A stretch of DNA of 64,000 nt from Paraspadella gotoi (Eukaryota; Chaetognatha): the NCBI GenBank assembly GCA_051294375.1, contig CM119271.1, forward strand, positions 8,711,083 through 8,775,082. The letters run 5' to 3'. Of the stretch, positions 1 through 13,019 are shown piece by piece (positions within the stretch are counted from its first letter, which is position 1; every line of letters begins with the position of its first letter). The translations under genes were made by a program, and so were the position numbers. The notes under the pieces are model-generated. The model was not told where the DNA came from. It made no database searches and saw only the letters and a list, made by a program, of their open reading frames with translations.

Positions 1-559
1 AAAATATCAATGACTTTTCTAACTTATAAAACAATCAGATTGAATGTATCTAAATACAGGAATGGGAGCGATTTTATTAGTGCCATCCGTTCTGGGTCAC
101 GGGGTAACGCGAAAATTTCGCCCATTAAATTTCTAAAAAGAAATAACGAAAAAGCTCAGATTCTGGGTACTAATATTTTTGTCCCTTCCTGGTGTTCAAA
201 TTATCGATAATAATCCTCATTCAATACCCTATCAATATAATTAGTATCATGTAAACTTCGTAACAATCAACCGACAGTTTTTTTTCTCGATGGAATCCAT
301 CTCTCACTCGAGCAAAATGACGAAAGACAAGAGACAGAACCATAAAAGACAGATGATAAAAAAGACAGACGATAAATGAGAGATGAATGACGGATAAAAG
401 AGAGATAAACGACGACGGATAAAAAAAAAAAAGAGGAAAGATTAAAGAGAGAAAATGCATAAACCAAAAAAAGTGATGAATAAACGATAGAGAAGCATAA
501 AATCGGAGGCAGATTCCTTCATTATTGATGCCGTCTCTTCCCGCCATAAGCCCGCTATC

Positions 560-1075
560 GCCCCTTACCCCTTTTAGCCCCTTGTCATGGCCCAGCCCCT
601 TACCCCTTTTAGCCCCTTGTCATGGCCCAGCCCCTTTACCCTTTACCCGTGTTGTTCCAGTTTCCTTACCCTTTTTCTTTACTGATTCCATTTCCCTCTC
701 ACTCCTACTCTTCGATCTTTGCGCGTCCGATTGCCATATTCTATCGTATTCCTATCTCTCTCTCTCTCCTCTCTCTCTCCTCTCCTCTCCTCTCTCTCTC
801 TCTCTCTCATCTCTCTCTCCCTCGTCCTCTCCTCTCTCTTCTAGTTTCCCCAAATTAACCCCATCACAAAAGAAAAATACTGTGGAAAGTCATCCTCATT
901 CCGCCCACAATCCATTCCTCGCAAAAATAAGGCACCCGCGCGCATTTCTCCATCTCCCCTCGCCCTAATACCATCTCTCAGTCCTCTCTCTTCTCCTCTC
1001 TCTCTTCTCAACTATATCTCCTCCTCTCTCTCCTTTCTCTTCGCTTCCTCTCTCCTCTCTTTTTATAAATTTTGC
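560..1075. repeat. CT-rich low-complexity tract
   Basis: Pyrimidine-rich sequence with imperfect (CT)n runs, densest at 748-832 and 975-1060. At 560-640 a short phrase ending in 'cttgtcatggcccagcccc' is repeated in tandem with a period of about 41 bases. The Ser/Leu-rich open frames across it come from the CT repeat and are not credible genes. Bases 1-559 hold nothing I can identify. Confidence 0.8.
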
Positions 1076-2522
1076 CCTCCATCCCATCACTCCAGCCTTT
1101 CAATGCCCCTCCATGCACCATCCGCGAGAGGGCAATTTTCGGCCAACTACATAATCATAGGCCCCACGATTCCTGGGCGATCAATCTCATTTTAGGGGGC
1201 GCAATATACTGAACCTTTTTGATCCGACGCCGCCCGAGCTTGGCTCACCCTTCTGCCTCAGCCGCGCCCCAACTCCCTTCTTGTTTTAACTACAACCTCA
1301 GCGCGGAATATAAGTTGTCACAATGTAGCATTCAAGACAAAGACCGATATCATGGAGTAATTAATCAAATATTTGGGGTTATGATAAATCTATTATTACG
1401 GATATACAAACAAACTTAGCAAAATTATAAAAATCATACTATAGCTAACTTATGTAATTTACAGACTCATAGAACGACGTAAGACTAGACCCCATTAAAG
1501 ATGATGACCACTTTTCAAGCTAATAGTTTAACGATCAACTTGGAACGGCAAGCTGACCATGGAATTAATAAAAACATGACACATCAAAAAAACGACCGTT
1601 AAAAGCGCCTGAACGTTCAAGTCTAACCTTTTCGTGTATGCTTTTAAAAACCAGAGCTTCAAGTTAGAACATTGTTGATTAAAACATGAGTTTTTTTTTT
1701 GTTTGTTTTGTTTTTTTTGTTTTTTATTAATATCAAAAACGATACTTACACCTGGTAAACTCTTGCAGAAAAAACGTGTGCTCGATAGCGCTGCCTAAAC
1801 TCTATGGCTAAAAGTGGCTAGATTTTTTTTAGTATGCTAAATATTATGCCAAATTTTATTTTATCTAATTTAATGTAAAACTGTTCACAGAGTAAAGAAG
1901 AAATTATTATTATTAGAGCCTATGAAAAATGCATTTAGACAGATACAACAACAAAAAAAACAGACCGAAAAAAATGACGATACCTTTTCGCTTGGAATGC
2001 TTAAGCGATCATAACGCAGTAAAAGGCGTTTTGGCTAGCAGTAATTTTTAACAGACCAAACCACCGACGCCTAGTCGCTCTTTTGCACTTGCTAAGTTGC
2101 CTTTACACACGTGCTACTCCTCGTCGCTCACTTAGCACATCACACATGCACTCTAGACGGGAAAATCTGTATTAACCAAAGATCACTCCTTGCTTTAATT
2201 GTATAAAGTCGCTAGCAATCCGTTCCTGGTCGTCACACACACGTCCTGGCAATAACATGATTTTACAAAAAAATAATAAAATCGACGCAATAGCATATTT
2301 CAATACACGCAATTTACCTTGCTTGCCGGCAACGCCTGTTTTCATACTCTGTCCATGCTGTAGTTTGAAGAACCTTAGATTTTTCTTCTCCACATTTTCC
2401 CCATATGCCCAGATCATTTTTTTAACTGGTTAAACGGTCTGGACGAATTAAGGCCAGATCTGGGCAGCACAGTATGCTTAAGTTTTAATCAGAGATTAAA
2501 CAGCAGTTACGATGCAGAGAAA
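1076..2522. other. No recognisable gene
   Basis: AT-rich unique sequence with short A or T runs. An open frame on the minus strand (2417-2172) reads as basic protein for its first ~35 residues and has a donor-like CAAG/GTAAAT where that stretch ends. There is no acceptor and no family match I can name, so I do not call it a gene. Confidence 0.5.
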
Positions 2523-2945
2523 TTTTTTTTTTTTTTTTTTTTTTTTATTAATCCAAAAACACGTATTTGACATATATCATAACAGTAACAGTGTACAAAG
2601 ACTGGAAAACTAAACTATGTATTGATATATGTCCGGCAATTGCGCCGGATTAATTTAATTGCATATATAATTTTTTTTTTTTTTTTTATTAATACCCAAC
2701 AAACAGTATCGACACTACATATCAAACAGTAAACAGTGTAAAAGACTGGAAAATCTAAACTATGTATTTGAAATATTGTGCCGGCAATTGCGCGGATTAA
2801 TTTAATTGCATATTATACACTCTTTCTCTTTTCTTTCTTTTTTTTATTAATAACCCAAAAACAGTAATTCCGACATAATCATAACACAGCTAACACGTGT
2901 AAACAGACCTCGGAAAATAAACTATGTATCTGAAATTCAATAAAA
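2523..2945. repeat. Tandem repeat, three units of ~140-160 bp
   Basis: Each unit begins with a long T tract running into ATTAAT (2547, 2688, 2846). It then has an 'aacagtgtaaa-gactggaaaa-ctaaactatgtat' phrase and, in units 1 and 2, a small hairpin CCGGC-AATTGC-GCCGG followed by TTAATTTAATTGCATAT. Units differ by many small indels. A weak partial unit may lie at 1690-1760. The T-tract starts resemble repeated poly-A tails on the opposite strand, so a retroposon-derived satellite is possible. Confidence 0.75.
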
Positions 2946-4048
2946 ACAAAAGACACTACACCGTTTGCAACAAGAGGAAACCAGTAAAACGTAAACTAGC
3001 TATATTGAAATCATAAAAACAAAAGACACTAGCGTTTTAAAATCATTAATAATTGTTATGAAACTAATACATAAGCAAACTATAAAAATAACGTTCAGGA
3101 ACGGTTTAAAGATCAAATTGCCTTTAAAAATCCATAAACGGAAAAACTAAAAAAAAGAAAAATGTCAATGTTCAAGAGAAGCAATAGCCTTTTATTTTAA
3201 TTTATAATTTTTTATTTTTTGATTATAGCGTAAAAAAAAACAAAAATATGAACAACAAAGACAAAAACGAAAATATAAAGCCATAAACAAAAACAATGTT
3301 AATAAAACGGTTCAAGATAATGCCAATAAAAACAAACAAAAAATAATGAAACAAGAACAAACACAAGAATATAAGCCTATCACACTGGAAAAACGCTGAA
3401 GAAAGGAGACAAGAAGCAAGGAATTTAAAACCTTGCAAGATCTAAAACTTATAAAAGTGGTTTATATATATGTTAAAAGTTAAAGGCAGAGGGACCAGCA
3501 TTGGCTATGAATAGAAAAATAATCAACTAATAATCAAGTATATATATATATACATATAAAATAATATAATATATAATATAACCAGCACTCCAGATCAAAC
3601 CAGAAAAGAACAACTAATAAAAAACAAACAAGAGACGCTCAAAAACAAAATGAGCCACCGCTACACCCAGATTACACCAGGACAGTCCTCGGTTTTTCTT
3701 TTTGTTTTTTTTTGGTTTTTTTTTGGTTCGTTTTCTCTTTTACAGTAACAACATAACCTTCCTACATCATCCTACACTCGAAACGCTACCCACATACTCA
3801 TCACACAAAAAAAGACGCTCTAACTCACAACACCACACTACCTAAATTATCCAGACGGCTACCGTACATAAAACAGAAAAAAGAGCGCTAATACAAAAAC
3901 ACAACTATAAACCACATATAAAATACTAGATATGTGGTCGCCTCACATACCCAAACAAGATACCCTATTGATTAAATAACCGATTCCAATAGCAAATTTT
4001 TATAAACCCGTTTAATAGGGTTTTCCCCTACTCTATGGTCCCATCCTC
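2946..4048. other. A-rich sequence, no gene seen
   Basis: AT-rich DNA with scattered A runs, a short (TA)n at 3540-3560 and a T/G tract at 3690-3735. Open frames are short and of low complexity. The block ends at an assembly gap. Confidence 0.5.
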
Positions 4049-4148
4049 NNNNNNNNNNNNNNNNNNNNNNNNNNNNNNNNNNNNNNNNNNNNNNNNNNNN
4101 NNNNNNNNNNNNNNNNNNNNNNNNNNNNNNNNNNNNNNNNNNNNNNNN
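4049..4148. other. Assembly gap, 100 N
   Basis: Exactly 100 N, a conventional placeholder for a gap of unknown size. Flanking sequences share no repeat that I can see. Confidence 0.99.
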
Positions 4149-4574
4149 ATAGGATTAAAAAGCCGTGTACTTGTTTATCAATGATGAGTTATGTTATGCT
4201 ACTACTTATTTCCCGTTTCTAAAAAATTAAAGTAGTTAAATTGTTCATAGTGGAACTTAAGGTCGCAACTACATTATATATATCACAAATCAATAACAAC
4301 AATAATATACCGATGTAACGATTCAAAACTTGTGTGTAATCAAATGATAAACTTTGTTAACACAAAGTATCGATAAACTTAACTAAAAGAAAAAAGTATA
4401 CTTGTTAAGTGTCGTGGAAATAGCATAATGTTTCAATAATTGTTATTACGTTTTCGTTTCCGAGTTATTCATTATTAACTTACTTATTAATTATATCACA
4501 CTACTTAATTTTGTTATAATTGAAGTTTACTACAATGATGTTGTGTGATTAACAACCTGACTGCAACGTTACAA

Positions 4575-4850
4575 GGTATGAAGGGCTAGAAGATGACTGT
4601 CCAGTAATCGTGTCTGATACACCCCCGTCTAAAACAGCCATGGAACGGGTTCGCCTTGGCTTGTGTAACCACAGGCTTAGGGTATTTGCACATGCCCCCA
4701 AGGCAGCCTTACCCAGTCTTAGCCGAGACTCGTACCTCTAGCCTCTCACACCAGGATAGGTAATCCTAGTTGGGATTGAACCCACGGTTATATACTATCA
4801 GCGTAGTGCGTCATTGCGCTGGCATGGCTTCCTTACTTCAATGAGCCACC
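4575..4850 (-). repeat. tRNA-derived SINE, minus strand
   Basis: Read on the minus strand from 4850 the element starts GGTGGCTCATTGA, an A-box-like segment. About 65 bases on it has GTGGGTTCAATCCC, a good RNA polymerase III B box (near 4783-4770). A non-tRNA body follows and includes CCGTTCCATGGCTG near 4645-4630. The same head and the same body phrase occur in the SINE copies at 41.1 and 52.7 kb, although the bodies differ in length. The spacing of the two boxes fits a tRNA-like promoter. No target-site duplication is obvious. Bases 4149-4574 hold nothing I recognise. Confidence 0.75.
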
Positions 4851-6430
4851 GTGACGGGTCACAACTGAATAGTGTGTCATGTTGTCTAGGCGGGGTGAAA
4901 TACTGTTCCCTAGGAGCAATGCTCGTCGACTACAAGCAAATTGACTTTAATACATTACTAATTAATAAAACTTTAAACGTTTATCTTGAAATCTTAAGGT
5001 AGGCAACTATACCGCTTACCTTAGTACACTATCCTTTCTAAACTCTTAAACCTATATATACATTGTAACATTAACATATTTAGAACAAAGTAATGCAAAT
5101 CAATTTAATAGGTGTTTATTCTCTCACTAAATATATAGAATTACTATACTTTATGCCATCCATATTTATTACACCTTGCTATGTGTTTTATTTTTATAAT
5201 TTTAAATTTTATTTATCGTCTTTCATACTTATAGTTTACTTTAATGCTTTATACTATATCATTGGACACTTTTTTTCATCCGGTATTAAATCAAACGTTT
5301 ACGTACAAATTTATTGTCATGGTGTGATTGGTCATTAGGATGATTCCGCCAAGAAATATAAACATGTTGATCATAGTATATTTCTTATTGTCGTCTGTTT
5401 TTCTTCTCTACGTTAGAGTTGCATCCAAAATATTAACCCATATTCAGATGTAATTATACAAAAGTAATACTTTATCAATGTTTAAAGTCACTTAGTCCCT
5501 TATAGGAATTACATATTGATCATATCCATGTCTAGGTATTGTTAGCCCATTGTTCTTTTTTCTTAACAGTCTACGTTCTGCAACTTCTTTATTAATGTTT
5601 GGAGTACGTAATGCAGCTTTATTTAGTGTTGCCATCGTGAATACATACGTCCTGTCAGCATCAGTCGGAGATAAACTGTTCATTGTAAACTTGTTGGTGC
5701 TATTTATAACCCCTACGATAAGATTAATTAGTAGTTTGTTATTATATATGGTAATATTTCAGATGGTTAGCAAGTGTAACTATTCTTTTTATAGTGTCCA
5801 CGGTCATCTATTATTGCGACATTTTTGTTATCAACTTTATATAAGTCAATGGGGCAGGATATCGTTATAACGTTCTATTCTCGTGTGTGTAGCTGTTATC
5901 TGTGTCTTCGTGAATTTTATAAGGTCGTTAACTTTGTTTTACATTGATATCCCGAAGGACTCCATGTTTCGTTTCTATTCATAACGGAAAATTCTTTCAC
6001 TTTAATAAAATAGAAATTTAAAAAATTTTATAAACAAAAAATAAATGATTAAAAATTTCTAGAAAAAAAAAAAAAAACCTATGTCAAGAAATAATATTCA
6101 GTATCATGAATGTTCTGAACCAAGGAAACGTGATATAGAAATTATATATAAGGTTTGATTACCTTAAGATCCATGTCACAGTAGTGAAAAGTCTTAACCT
6201 GCTTTCCCTTTCACCCGAGTATTCAATTTGGCCAGTAGCGGTATCCAGCTCCCATATCATTTAGATTAGTGTTGGCCAGAATAGACGTTGAAATTGAAAG
6301 ATCCCCGTTATATTATATAATGCCGATAATGAGAGTTATTTAACAATTTTCCTATAGCCATTTTTGTTGTCATAAATGTGTTATTAATAATTCCTTATAA
6401 ACCATTACAATATATTCTCCCTCAAATATA
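4851..6430. other. AT-rich unique sequence
   Basis: Apart from the small minus-strand frame at 5492-5683, this stretch has no repeat array, RNA gene or convincing exon. A-rich runs occur at 6020-6080. Confidence 0.5.
5492..5683 (-). CDS. Hypothetical 63-residue open frame
   Basis: I do not recognise this protein. It starts MNSLSPTDADRTYVF and has a basic stretch near residues 35-45 (EVAERRLLRKKNNG). It ends PIRD and a stop, with no low-complexity sequence, unlike most frames nearby. The opposite strand has a longer frame (5550-5870) that reads as hydrophobic antisense. No splice sites, promoter or partner gene can be tied to it. It could be a terminal exon, part of a decayed transposon or chance. 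Confidence 0.2.
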   Translation of the reverse strand: MNSLSPTDADRTYVFTMATLNKAALRTPNINKEVAERRLLRKKNNGLTIPRHGYDQYVIPIRD

Positions 6431-9060
6431 AAGTTAAGGGGGCGGGGTAAGGGGGGTAGGGAGATTGTGGGGTTCTGGCTTAGTGTTTGTTTGGTTGTGT
6501 ACGTTGTTAAAAGATGAAGGAAATGGGTTGTGGATTAAGGGAAGCAGGAGTTGAGGTGTGTGAGTGAGAGGAAAAGTGTATTCGTGGGAATTGATGGGTA
6601 GGGGGGAGTGATGAGAAGGGATTAAATGATTAAATTGTGTAAGTTGTGTAGATGGTGTGTATTGTGACGAAGTAAGGGGAGGGGGTGGCCGAAGATGGGG
6701 AATGAGAGAAATATGAGGGAGATATTGAACAAGGAGTTATTAAAACAGGAGTATAAGGAGAAAAAAAAATTTTTTATCTAAGAATAGGAATATATTTAAG
6801 GCTAAGAATTGTGAGTTTATGGGGTAATTTTAAAGTTAGTGTCTGGATGTAGTGTTGTGGAGGAGGTATGGGTTTTTTAAGGATAATTTTCGGAGCGGTT
6901 TGGTGCAGAAGAAAAAGAAAAAAAAGGAAGAAGAACAAAAAGAAGAGAAAAAGGAGGAAAGAAGTAGAAAAAAAAGAAGACAAAGAAAAGAAGAGAAGAA
7001 AGAAAAAGAAAGGGGGTTTAAGAGAACTTGGGGTAATATAAGAGAAGTGATGTGGTTTGAAGTGGGTATATGAGCGTTCTGATGCTGGGATCTAGTTTGG
7101 CATGGCGCTGCTATGGTGGGAGGGTAGTGAATTCACATCGCGGCCTCACGGTCCTGAGTCATTTTTCTTTCAAGAAGACGGTCGGGGGGGGGCCAAGAAC
7201 GAGGGACGGCTTCCAGCTCTGCGGTGTTGGGCAGTAGCGGTGGCGGGAGAGGCGTGTGAAAACCTCCGGTGAGACGTGAACAGAAGGGATGGGGTGTGGG
7301 TAACATGGCATGCGCCCATGTGGGAGGCGTAGGTAAGGGTGATGGCGTAGTTTGTCACCCAAGGGGTGAGCTGGAGGAGAGGGAGTTGGGTGGAATTTGG
7401 AGGGTTAAAGAAGGAGGTGGTCGGCGGAAAAGTTATAGCAACATACGAGCCCAAAAAGAAGGCGAACAACAAGGGATAGAAAGGGGTTAGGATTGTGTGA
7501 GTGGTTAGTGGTGGCAACAGCGGACGATGAACGAATAGCCCAGGGATGGGTGAAATCGACAGGGCAACCCCCAGCTTGTTGAGCCGAACAAGAGTGTAAG
7601 AAGCAGGGTAAAGGGGTAGGAGACGGGGGCGGGAGGCCGATTGAGAGTGTATTATCAGTGGAGGATTTGAAATAGCGCAACCGTTGATGTACAAGAAAGA
7701 GTACGCAATAAAATATAAGAAAACGGCATAATGTGGAAGAGCGCAGTGGGAGGGAGAGCGTGGCCGAAACTTGGGAATACTCTACATCTATTGCTTCGTC
7801 CCTCGTTTGATAATGAACAGTTGTGTGTCAGGGAGTGGTACGTGATATAAAATAACTTCGTGGAAGCAGGCAGGTGGCGTTCGTTGAGGGAACCCTGAAG
7901 GTGAGTAGTTTGGTGGGGCCCGGGGAGGGTCCCATCATCAAAGAGGTAGTAATAGGCATGAGAGGGAGGGGTTGTGGTTGGGTTTTGTTACTGGTCCAGG
8001 GGTGTGCAGTCGTTGAAAGGGAAGAAGATTGGTCTGCTATTAGAAGCGGCAGTGTATTGTTAGATCAATATCTGATGAAGAGAAATAGTGATTATGGGGG
8101 GAGTAAATAAAGAGATGAATAGAGAAAAGAAGGTACTGAGTCGAGATGTTAGAGACGGTTTTGTGGTTGTTTATGTGTAGAAAGGGGGAGAGAAGAGTCA
8201 CTGAGAAAGAGATGATCGGGTGTGTGCTGGACCAGAGTGTGGCTTTATGGTGAAGGGAGAAGGCGTGGGAGCCCAGGAGGGGGGGTCTGTGCGGGTGTGG
8301 GGTTGGCGAAGTTGTGTTAGAGAAAAAAATATGGGGAAGTGGGGAGGGGGTATCCCTGAGTGAAAAATGGGTGTGTGCCGGCATGACTAAGGGCCAATGG
8401 TGAGTGGGTTGTGGGGGGGGGGGGGGGGAGGGGCGGGGGGGGGGAGGGGCGGAGGTGGGGGGGAAGAAGGGGCAAAGGGGGGGAAAAGGGGGGGGGGACT
8501 GTGGAGTGGCGATTCCAACAAAAAAAACCCCCCCCGCGGGGGCCGCGGGGGCCGGCTCGGTCAGCAGCGGCCCGGGGGTCCGGAGATCATCGGGTCGAAA
8601 GCCGAAATCCATTGGCGGCTTGGGGGCGTGAGTATGGGACCCAATGTTTGGCTGGTATGAGAGGGAGGCGCCCTGGGGGCGGGATTGGGCTGGAAGGGGA
8701 GTGGGAAGGCGCCCAGTATTTTTGAAAAATAATTGAACAAAGCAAGAACTTGGGGTGGTGAGTTAGTGTACAGGTAAGAAGTCAGATAGGTGGTTGGTTT
8801 GATAGTAATGTACAAGAGATATGTGGGGTTGGTGGTGGGTCAGGGATATGTTTGGTTGTAAAAAGGACAAATGCTTGGAAGATGTAAAAGGTAGGTATTT
8901 GTGGTGGGGAGATGGACGGAAGTGGGGTAGTTTATCAAACTATTCTGTTCTGTCGATAATTATGTGGGTAACGTTAGAAGTAGAGGATGATGTTGGTAGA
9001 GATGCGGGTTTGTGTCTTGTAGCGTGGAAACGAGAGAATAAAGAACAGTGCCAGGGTTTT
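6431..9060. other. G/T-rich, strand-asymmetric block
   Basis: The plus strand is strongly enriched in G over C, with runs such as 8413-8429 and 8440-8500 that could form G-quadruplexes. At 8528-8600 GC-rich sequence switches to C-rich. An AG-rich tract lies at 6906-7010. Several open frames on both strands (for example 7694-7170 minus and 8612-8040 minus) are Pro/Ser or Gly rich with no domain, as expected from skewed composition. I see no gene. Confidence 0.6.
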
Positions 9061-9063
9061 TTT

Positions 9064-9832
9064 AAGAATAAAAAAATAAAAAAAAAAAAAAAAAAAAAAT
9101 AAAAAGTACAAATCGAAAAAAAATTAAAAAAAAAAATAAAAATAGAAAAAAAAAGGAAGTAAAAATATCAAAAAAAAAGTAATTAAAACAACAAAAATTT
9201 AAATATAAAAAAAAAAAAAATTAATTAAAAAAGTTAAAAAAGGAATAAAATTAATATTAATAAAAAATAAATATTAATATCATCAATAAAATAAGAGTAA
9301 TGAAAAAAAATATCCCTTGTATTCTACCCTCTATATCTTATTAATGAAGTTTCCCATGTTTCTCCAGAGGGAGTTTCGAGCTACGCTGACTCGTCCAGAC
9401 ATTCTTCTTATTTATGGCCTTTTGTATCGCTTCCCTATGTGGCTTGTAGTTTACTGTGCTACGAGTCGTCTTCGCCTGCTGGTGGTGTAATTAGAATCGG
9501 GTCAAGTCATGTTTCGCCTTCATTTTTTGTTACACAATATTGGGGAGGTGTTTACTAATTACTAGACAAAATAAGATACAAATTTCTGTGTGCATATTAA
9601 CATTTTGTGTTACTGTTTACGTTCTTTCTGAGTAAATTCTCACGTCTCAGTAACTCTAGTGCCGTCACGCGCTATAATCGTTACCTGAGGCTCGATGACG
9701 CACAAGGGCAGTAGCAAAAAAAAAAAAAAGGAAGAAAAAAAATAAAAAAAAAAAATAAAAAAACAACAAAAAACTCAATAAAAAAAAACAACAAAAGAAA
9801 AAACAGAAGAAAACAAAACAAAAAAACAAAAA

Positions 9833-9867
<35 letters not shown>

Positions 9868-10150
9868 ATAAACAAAAAAACGAACAAAAACAAAAAACTG
9901 CAAAAAACAAAAACAAAAAAACAAAAAAAAAAAAAAAAAAAAACAAAAAACACAAAAAACAAAAAAAAAAAAACGCAAAAAAAAAACAAAAAAAAAAAAC
10001 AAAAAAAAACCAACAAAAAACCTGCTACCAACAAAAAAAACAACAACAGACATATATAAGATCAGCAAAACAAAAAAAACGACAACAAAAAACAGAAAAA
10101 AAAAAAAAAAAAAAAAAAAAACAAAAAAAAAAAGAACAACAAAAACCACA
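9064..10150. repeat. A-rich low-complexity blocks
   Basis: 9064-9300 and 9717-10150 are almost pure A with scattered C, T or G, including A runs of 20 or more (9833-9866, 9926-9943). Between them, 9301-9716 is ordinary unique sequence with no gene seen. Frames rich in Phe or Lys here are composition artefacts. Confidence 0.8.
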
Positions 10151-10249
10151 CAAAAGAATCCGAATCACAAAAATCAAACACCAAGAAACACACAAACCAA
10201 AAAAAGAAAATTATATAATACACTTCAACTGGCCACTCCCGGACGGAAG

Positions 10250-10440
10250 CTTAATTTCTACTAAGACCAGCCGTGTTCCTCGTCACCTCTCTGCACACAA
10301 CCCCACCCCCTCTCCCCGCCCCCCCGCCTCAGTCCCCCCGCGTCGATCCCGCCACCTGACCCGTCCACCCCGGGGCGCACCATTTTCCTGTGCCCAAGAA
10401 AACTATCTCACACTCACCTGCGTCTTGTACCCCCCCTCGC
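10250..10440. other. C-rich segment
   Basis: C runs (10310-10345, 10365-10375, 10425-10435) form a short C-rich island in otherwise AT-rich DNA. It resembles an i-motif/G4 sequence; no function is evident. Confidence 0.5.
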
Positions 10441-10508
10441 CGTCTATTCCGTACATTGATTAATCCGCTAGAATAATTTGTGTAATAATATGCAGTAATA
10501 GAAACTCC

Positions 10509-10730
10509 TTAGACAAATCGCTCACCCTGTCGATCAAGCTTACATCGAACCACAGAGAGGTATGGGTGGACCGCGCACATATACCACCCATTTTGTCTTT
10601 TCTTAAGTGTTGATTCGTTCAATGACGTGCTGTGTTCCGCTCTCACCTTAACCTTGTCATAATTTTGGTGTTGGATTAAAGAAAATTCTTGTGTCCATTG
10701 AGACGATTGGTAGTATTGTCTGGAAAACAA
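10509..10730 (-). CDS. Hypothetical 73-residue open frame
   Basis: I do not recognise this frame. It begins MFSRQYYQSSQWTQEF, has balanced composition and contains two Cys near its end (WYMCAVHPYLSVVRCKLD) before the stop. No acceptor or donor pair, promoter or related copy is visible. It may be chance or a decayed transposon fragment. Confidence 0.18.
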   Translation of the reverse strand: MFSRQYYQSSQWTQEFSLIQHQNYDKVKVRAEHSTSLNESTLKKRQNGWYMCAVHPYLSVVRCKLDRQGERFV

Positions 10731-13019
10731 AATACTTCCTGAATGTTCGATAGTGTATCTTATGATAGAGGTATGAATATGAAATATATTTGCTCTTGTA
10801 TTTTATCACCTTTGAGCTGAGACTTGGGAGAGCGAAGGAGGATCTAATTAGAACTGATTTTTAAGTCTCAACTGCCTATCAGACTTTTCAGGCTCAGAGG
10901 TGGGGGGTTCGATATTTTATATATTTGGATAATAATAGTTTTGATTTTTATTTCAATATAACGCCATTACTCCTGAATCTCTATTCTGTCTTTTTCCCGA
11001 TCACGGAACGAGTATCACCGTCAGCTAACACGAAGACACGTGTCGTCTACAGGTTGGAGGTTGTTTCGTGACTGGTGCTAATTTATACCGGAAGGCGAGT
11101 CTACTCCCAAAAGTTGTTTCGCCATATATTTATGAGTTGGTTCTTGGCAAGGCATGCTTGCCCTAATATGCTGGTGCTAAATTGTCGGTATCTGCTTAAA
11201 TGTCCATGTGGCTTTTAATCTTGATCGACCCATGTGCAATATTCTAAGATTGCAGAATTCTGAGGGTGCGCACGTATAGTGGAGGATGGGCGTGACAAAT
11301 GTTCTAAAAGTGTAGGATGAAGGATACTCCTGAAAAGAAAAAAAATGAATAATTAATTAGTAAATCACATAGGGCGTCAGAAAATGAGTTTTTATGCCAG
11401 TGATAAAGATTTATTAATTTTTATATCAAATAGAAATATCATTTGGATGGTTTGTATTCCTTAATAGTAATAAAAAAATTATCCTAAAGTCGGAATTAAA
11501 ACATTATATAAAATGATATCTTTATGATGAATGTGCGTTAATGTAAACGTATCAATGGATATTGATGCGAGATAAAAATAGATAAAAAATATAAAAAAAT
11601 CATAAAAAAATTGGGAATGGTGTGTCGGTAGAGAGTGCATTGTTAGAGGCGTGTTGAGTGAATCTATATGTATCATAGAAATTCTTTAAGAAAAGAAACT
11701 GACTTACAGGTGCCTCTGATCTCGAGGAGTTAATTTAATAACAATATAATAACCAAGTAACGATAAACCGCACGAATATTTGCTAAATAACCGACAAACA
11801 AAAGTTACCATTTCGGACACACCTTGTAGTTACTACTTCCAGAGAGTTAAAAAGCATCCGAGAATTTGAATGCCCTTTGGTAATAATTTAATTCCAGATT
11901 TTTTGTTACCACACGATACAAAAAAAATTTATCGATTGATAACATGTTTTAACTTTAAGTTTTGGAATTAGGGCTTTAATTATTTACGAAAAATCTGAAA
12001 ACATATATTAAAATATAAAGAAAATTTATTTTGAGAGAATTTTGTTATTTATAAAGGATAATACGGTATAAATATATTGGATGCCATAAATACACGGAGA
12101 CTAAGAGAAGTTATTAATAGGCCTAGGGGGGTAAAACTTGGCAGACTGCGTAATATTAGGTCATTAACTAAACGCTGCATGTGTTTACAATTACTTATGC
12201 CTTTCTTTTAGTCAGTTGACACATACTCTCTATAGTAGATGTTAGGCTGGAACCTCCGTCATCTATTTCTTGTTTATGTTCTGGTGTTTTGTAATGATAA
12301 CTGTGACATAAGTATTGTGTATTCATACCATAAAACTTTTCTCGTACAAGATAATTTCTAAATCATGAGTATCACAAAGAGAAATACACATGAAAAGAAA
12401 GTAAACTGTGCGGCGCAAAACATATGTACTCGATCTTGTTTTGTTTATCTGCCAACCAATTTTATTTTTATAAAAGGCAGAAAAAGGAAACATGAAAATT
12501 TTAAAAACTTAGATGTAAGTTTTCATTCCACTAGCGCGAAAAAAAATTAATAAATTATTTTAAAAATTGTTTGAATCAACAGTATAAGGGTTTTGCGGTG
12601 TTTGAATGAAAAAAGTGAAATAGATGGGAGCCACCGCAGATAGAGTTTGCAAACCAATAAAATTAAGAAAAAGACAGTGGTGATAGAAATATAAGGAGAG
12701 TTAAGAATAAGTTGACTCAACAATTTTTTTAGTGAGGGATATTAAAGAAAGAAAGTTGAGATAAGATAATCCTCATATTTAATCAATTAAGTTGCAAACA
12801 ATTATCATTTTAAATAATACTGTAAAACAGGAACAATATTATAACAACATTAAAAGAAGAAGAGAGTTAGTAAAAAAAAGAGAAGAAAGAGCTGGCCCCC
12901 CCCGCTTTCGGACAAAGAAAGCAGTGACGATGTGACCGGGTCATAGGTCATTTGGATCTTGAGTCCCAGACTTTATGACCTCTCATATTAGGGTTCGGGC
13001 AAAGATCCTGCTTGGAAAA
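10731..13019. other. No recognisable feature
   Basis: AT-rich unique sequence without arrays, RNA genes or credible exons. Confidence 0.5.

Noticed and set aside
8070-8095. CTGATGAAGAGAAA resembling a hammerhead core
   Set aside because: No stem II and no flanking helices can be formed.
7170-8725. Overlapping Pro/Ser- and Gly-rich frames on both strands
   Set aside because: Explained by strong G/T strand skew and homopolymers; no domain or splice structure.
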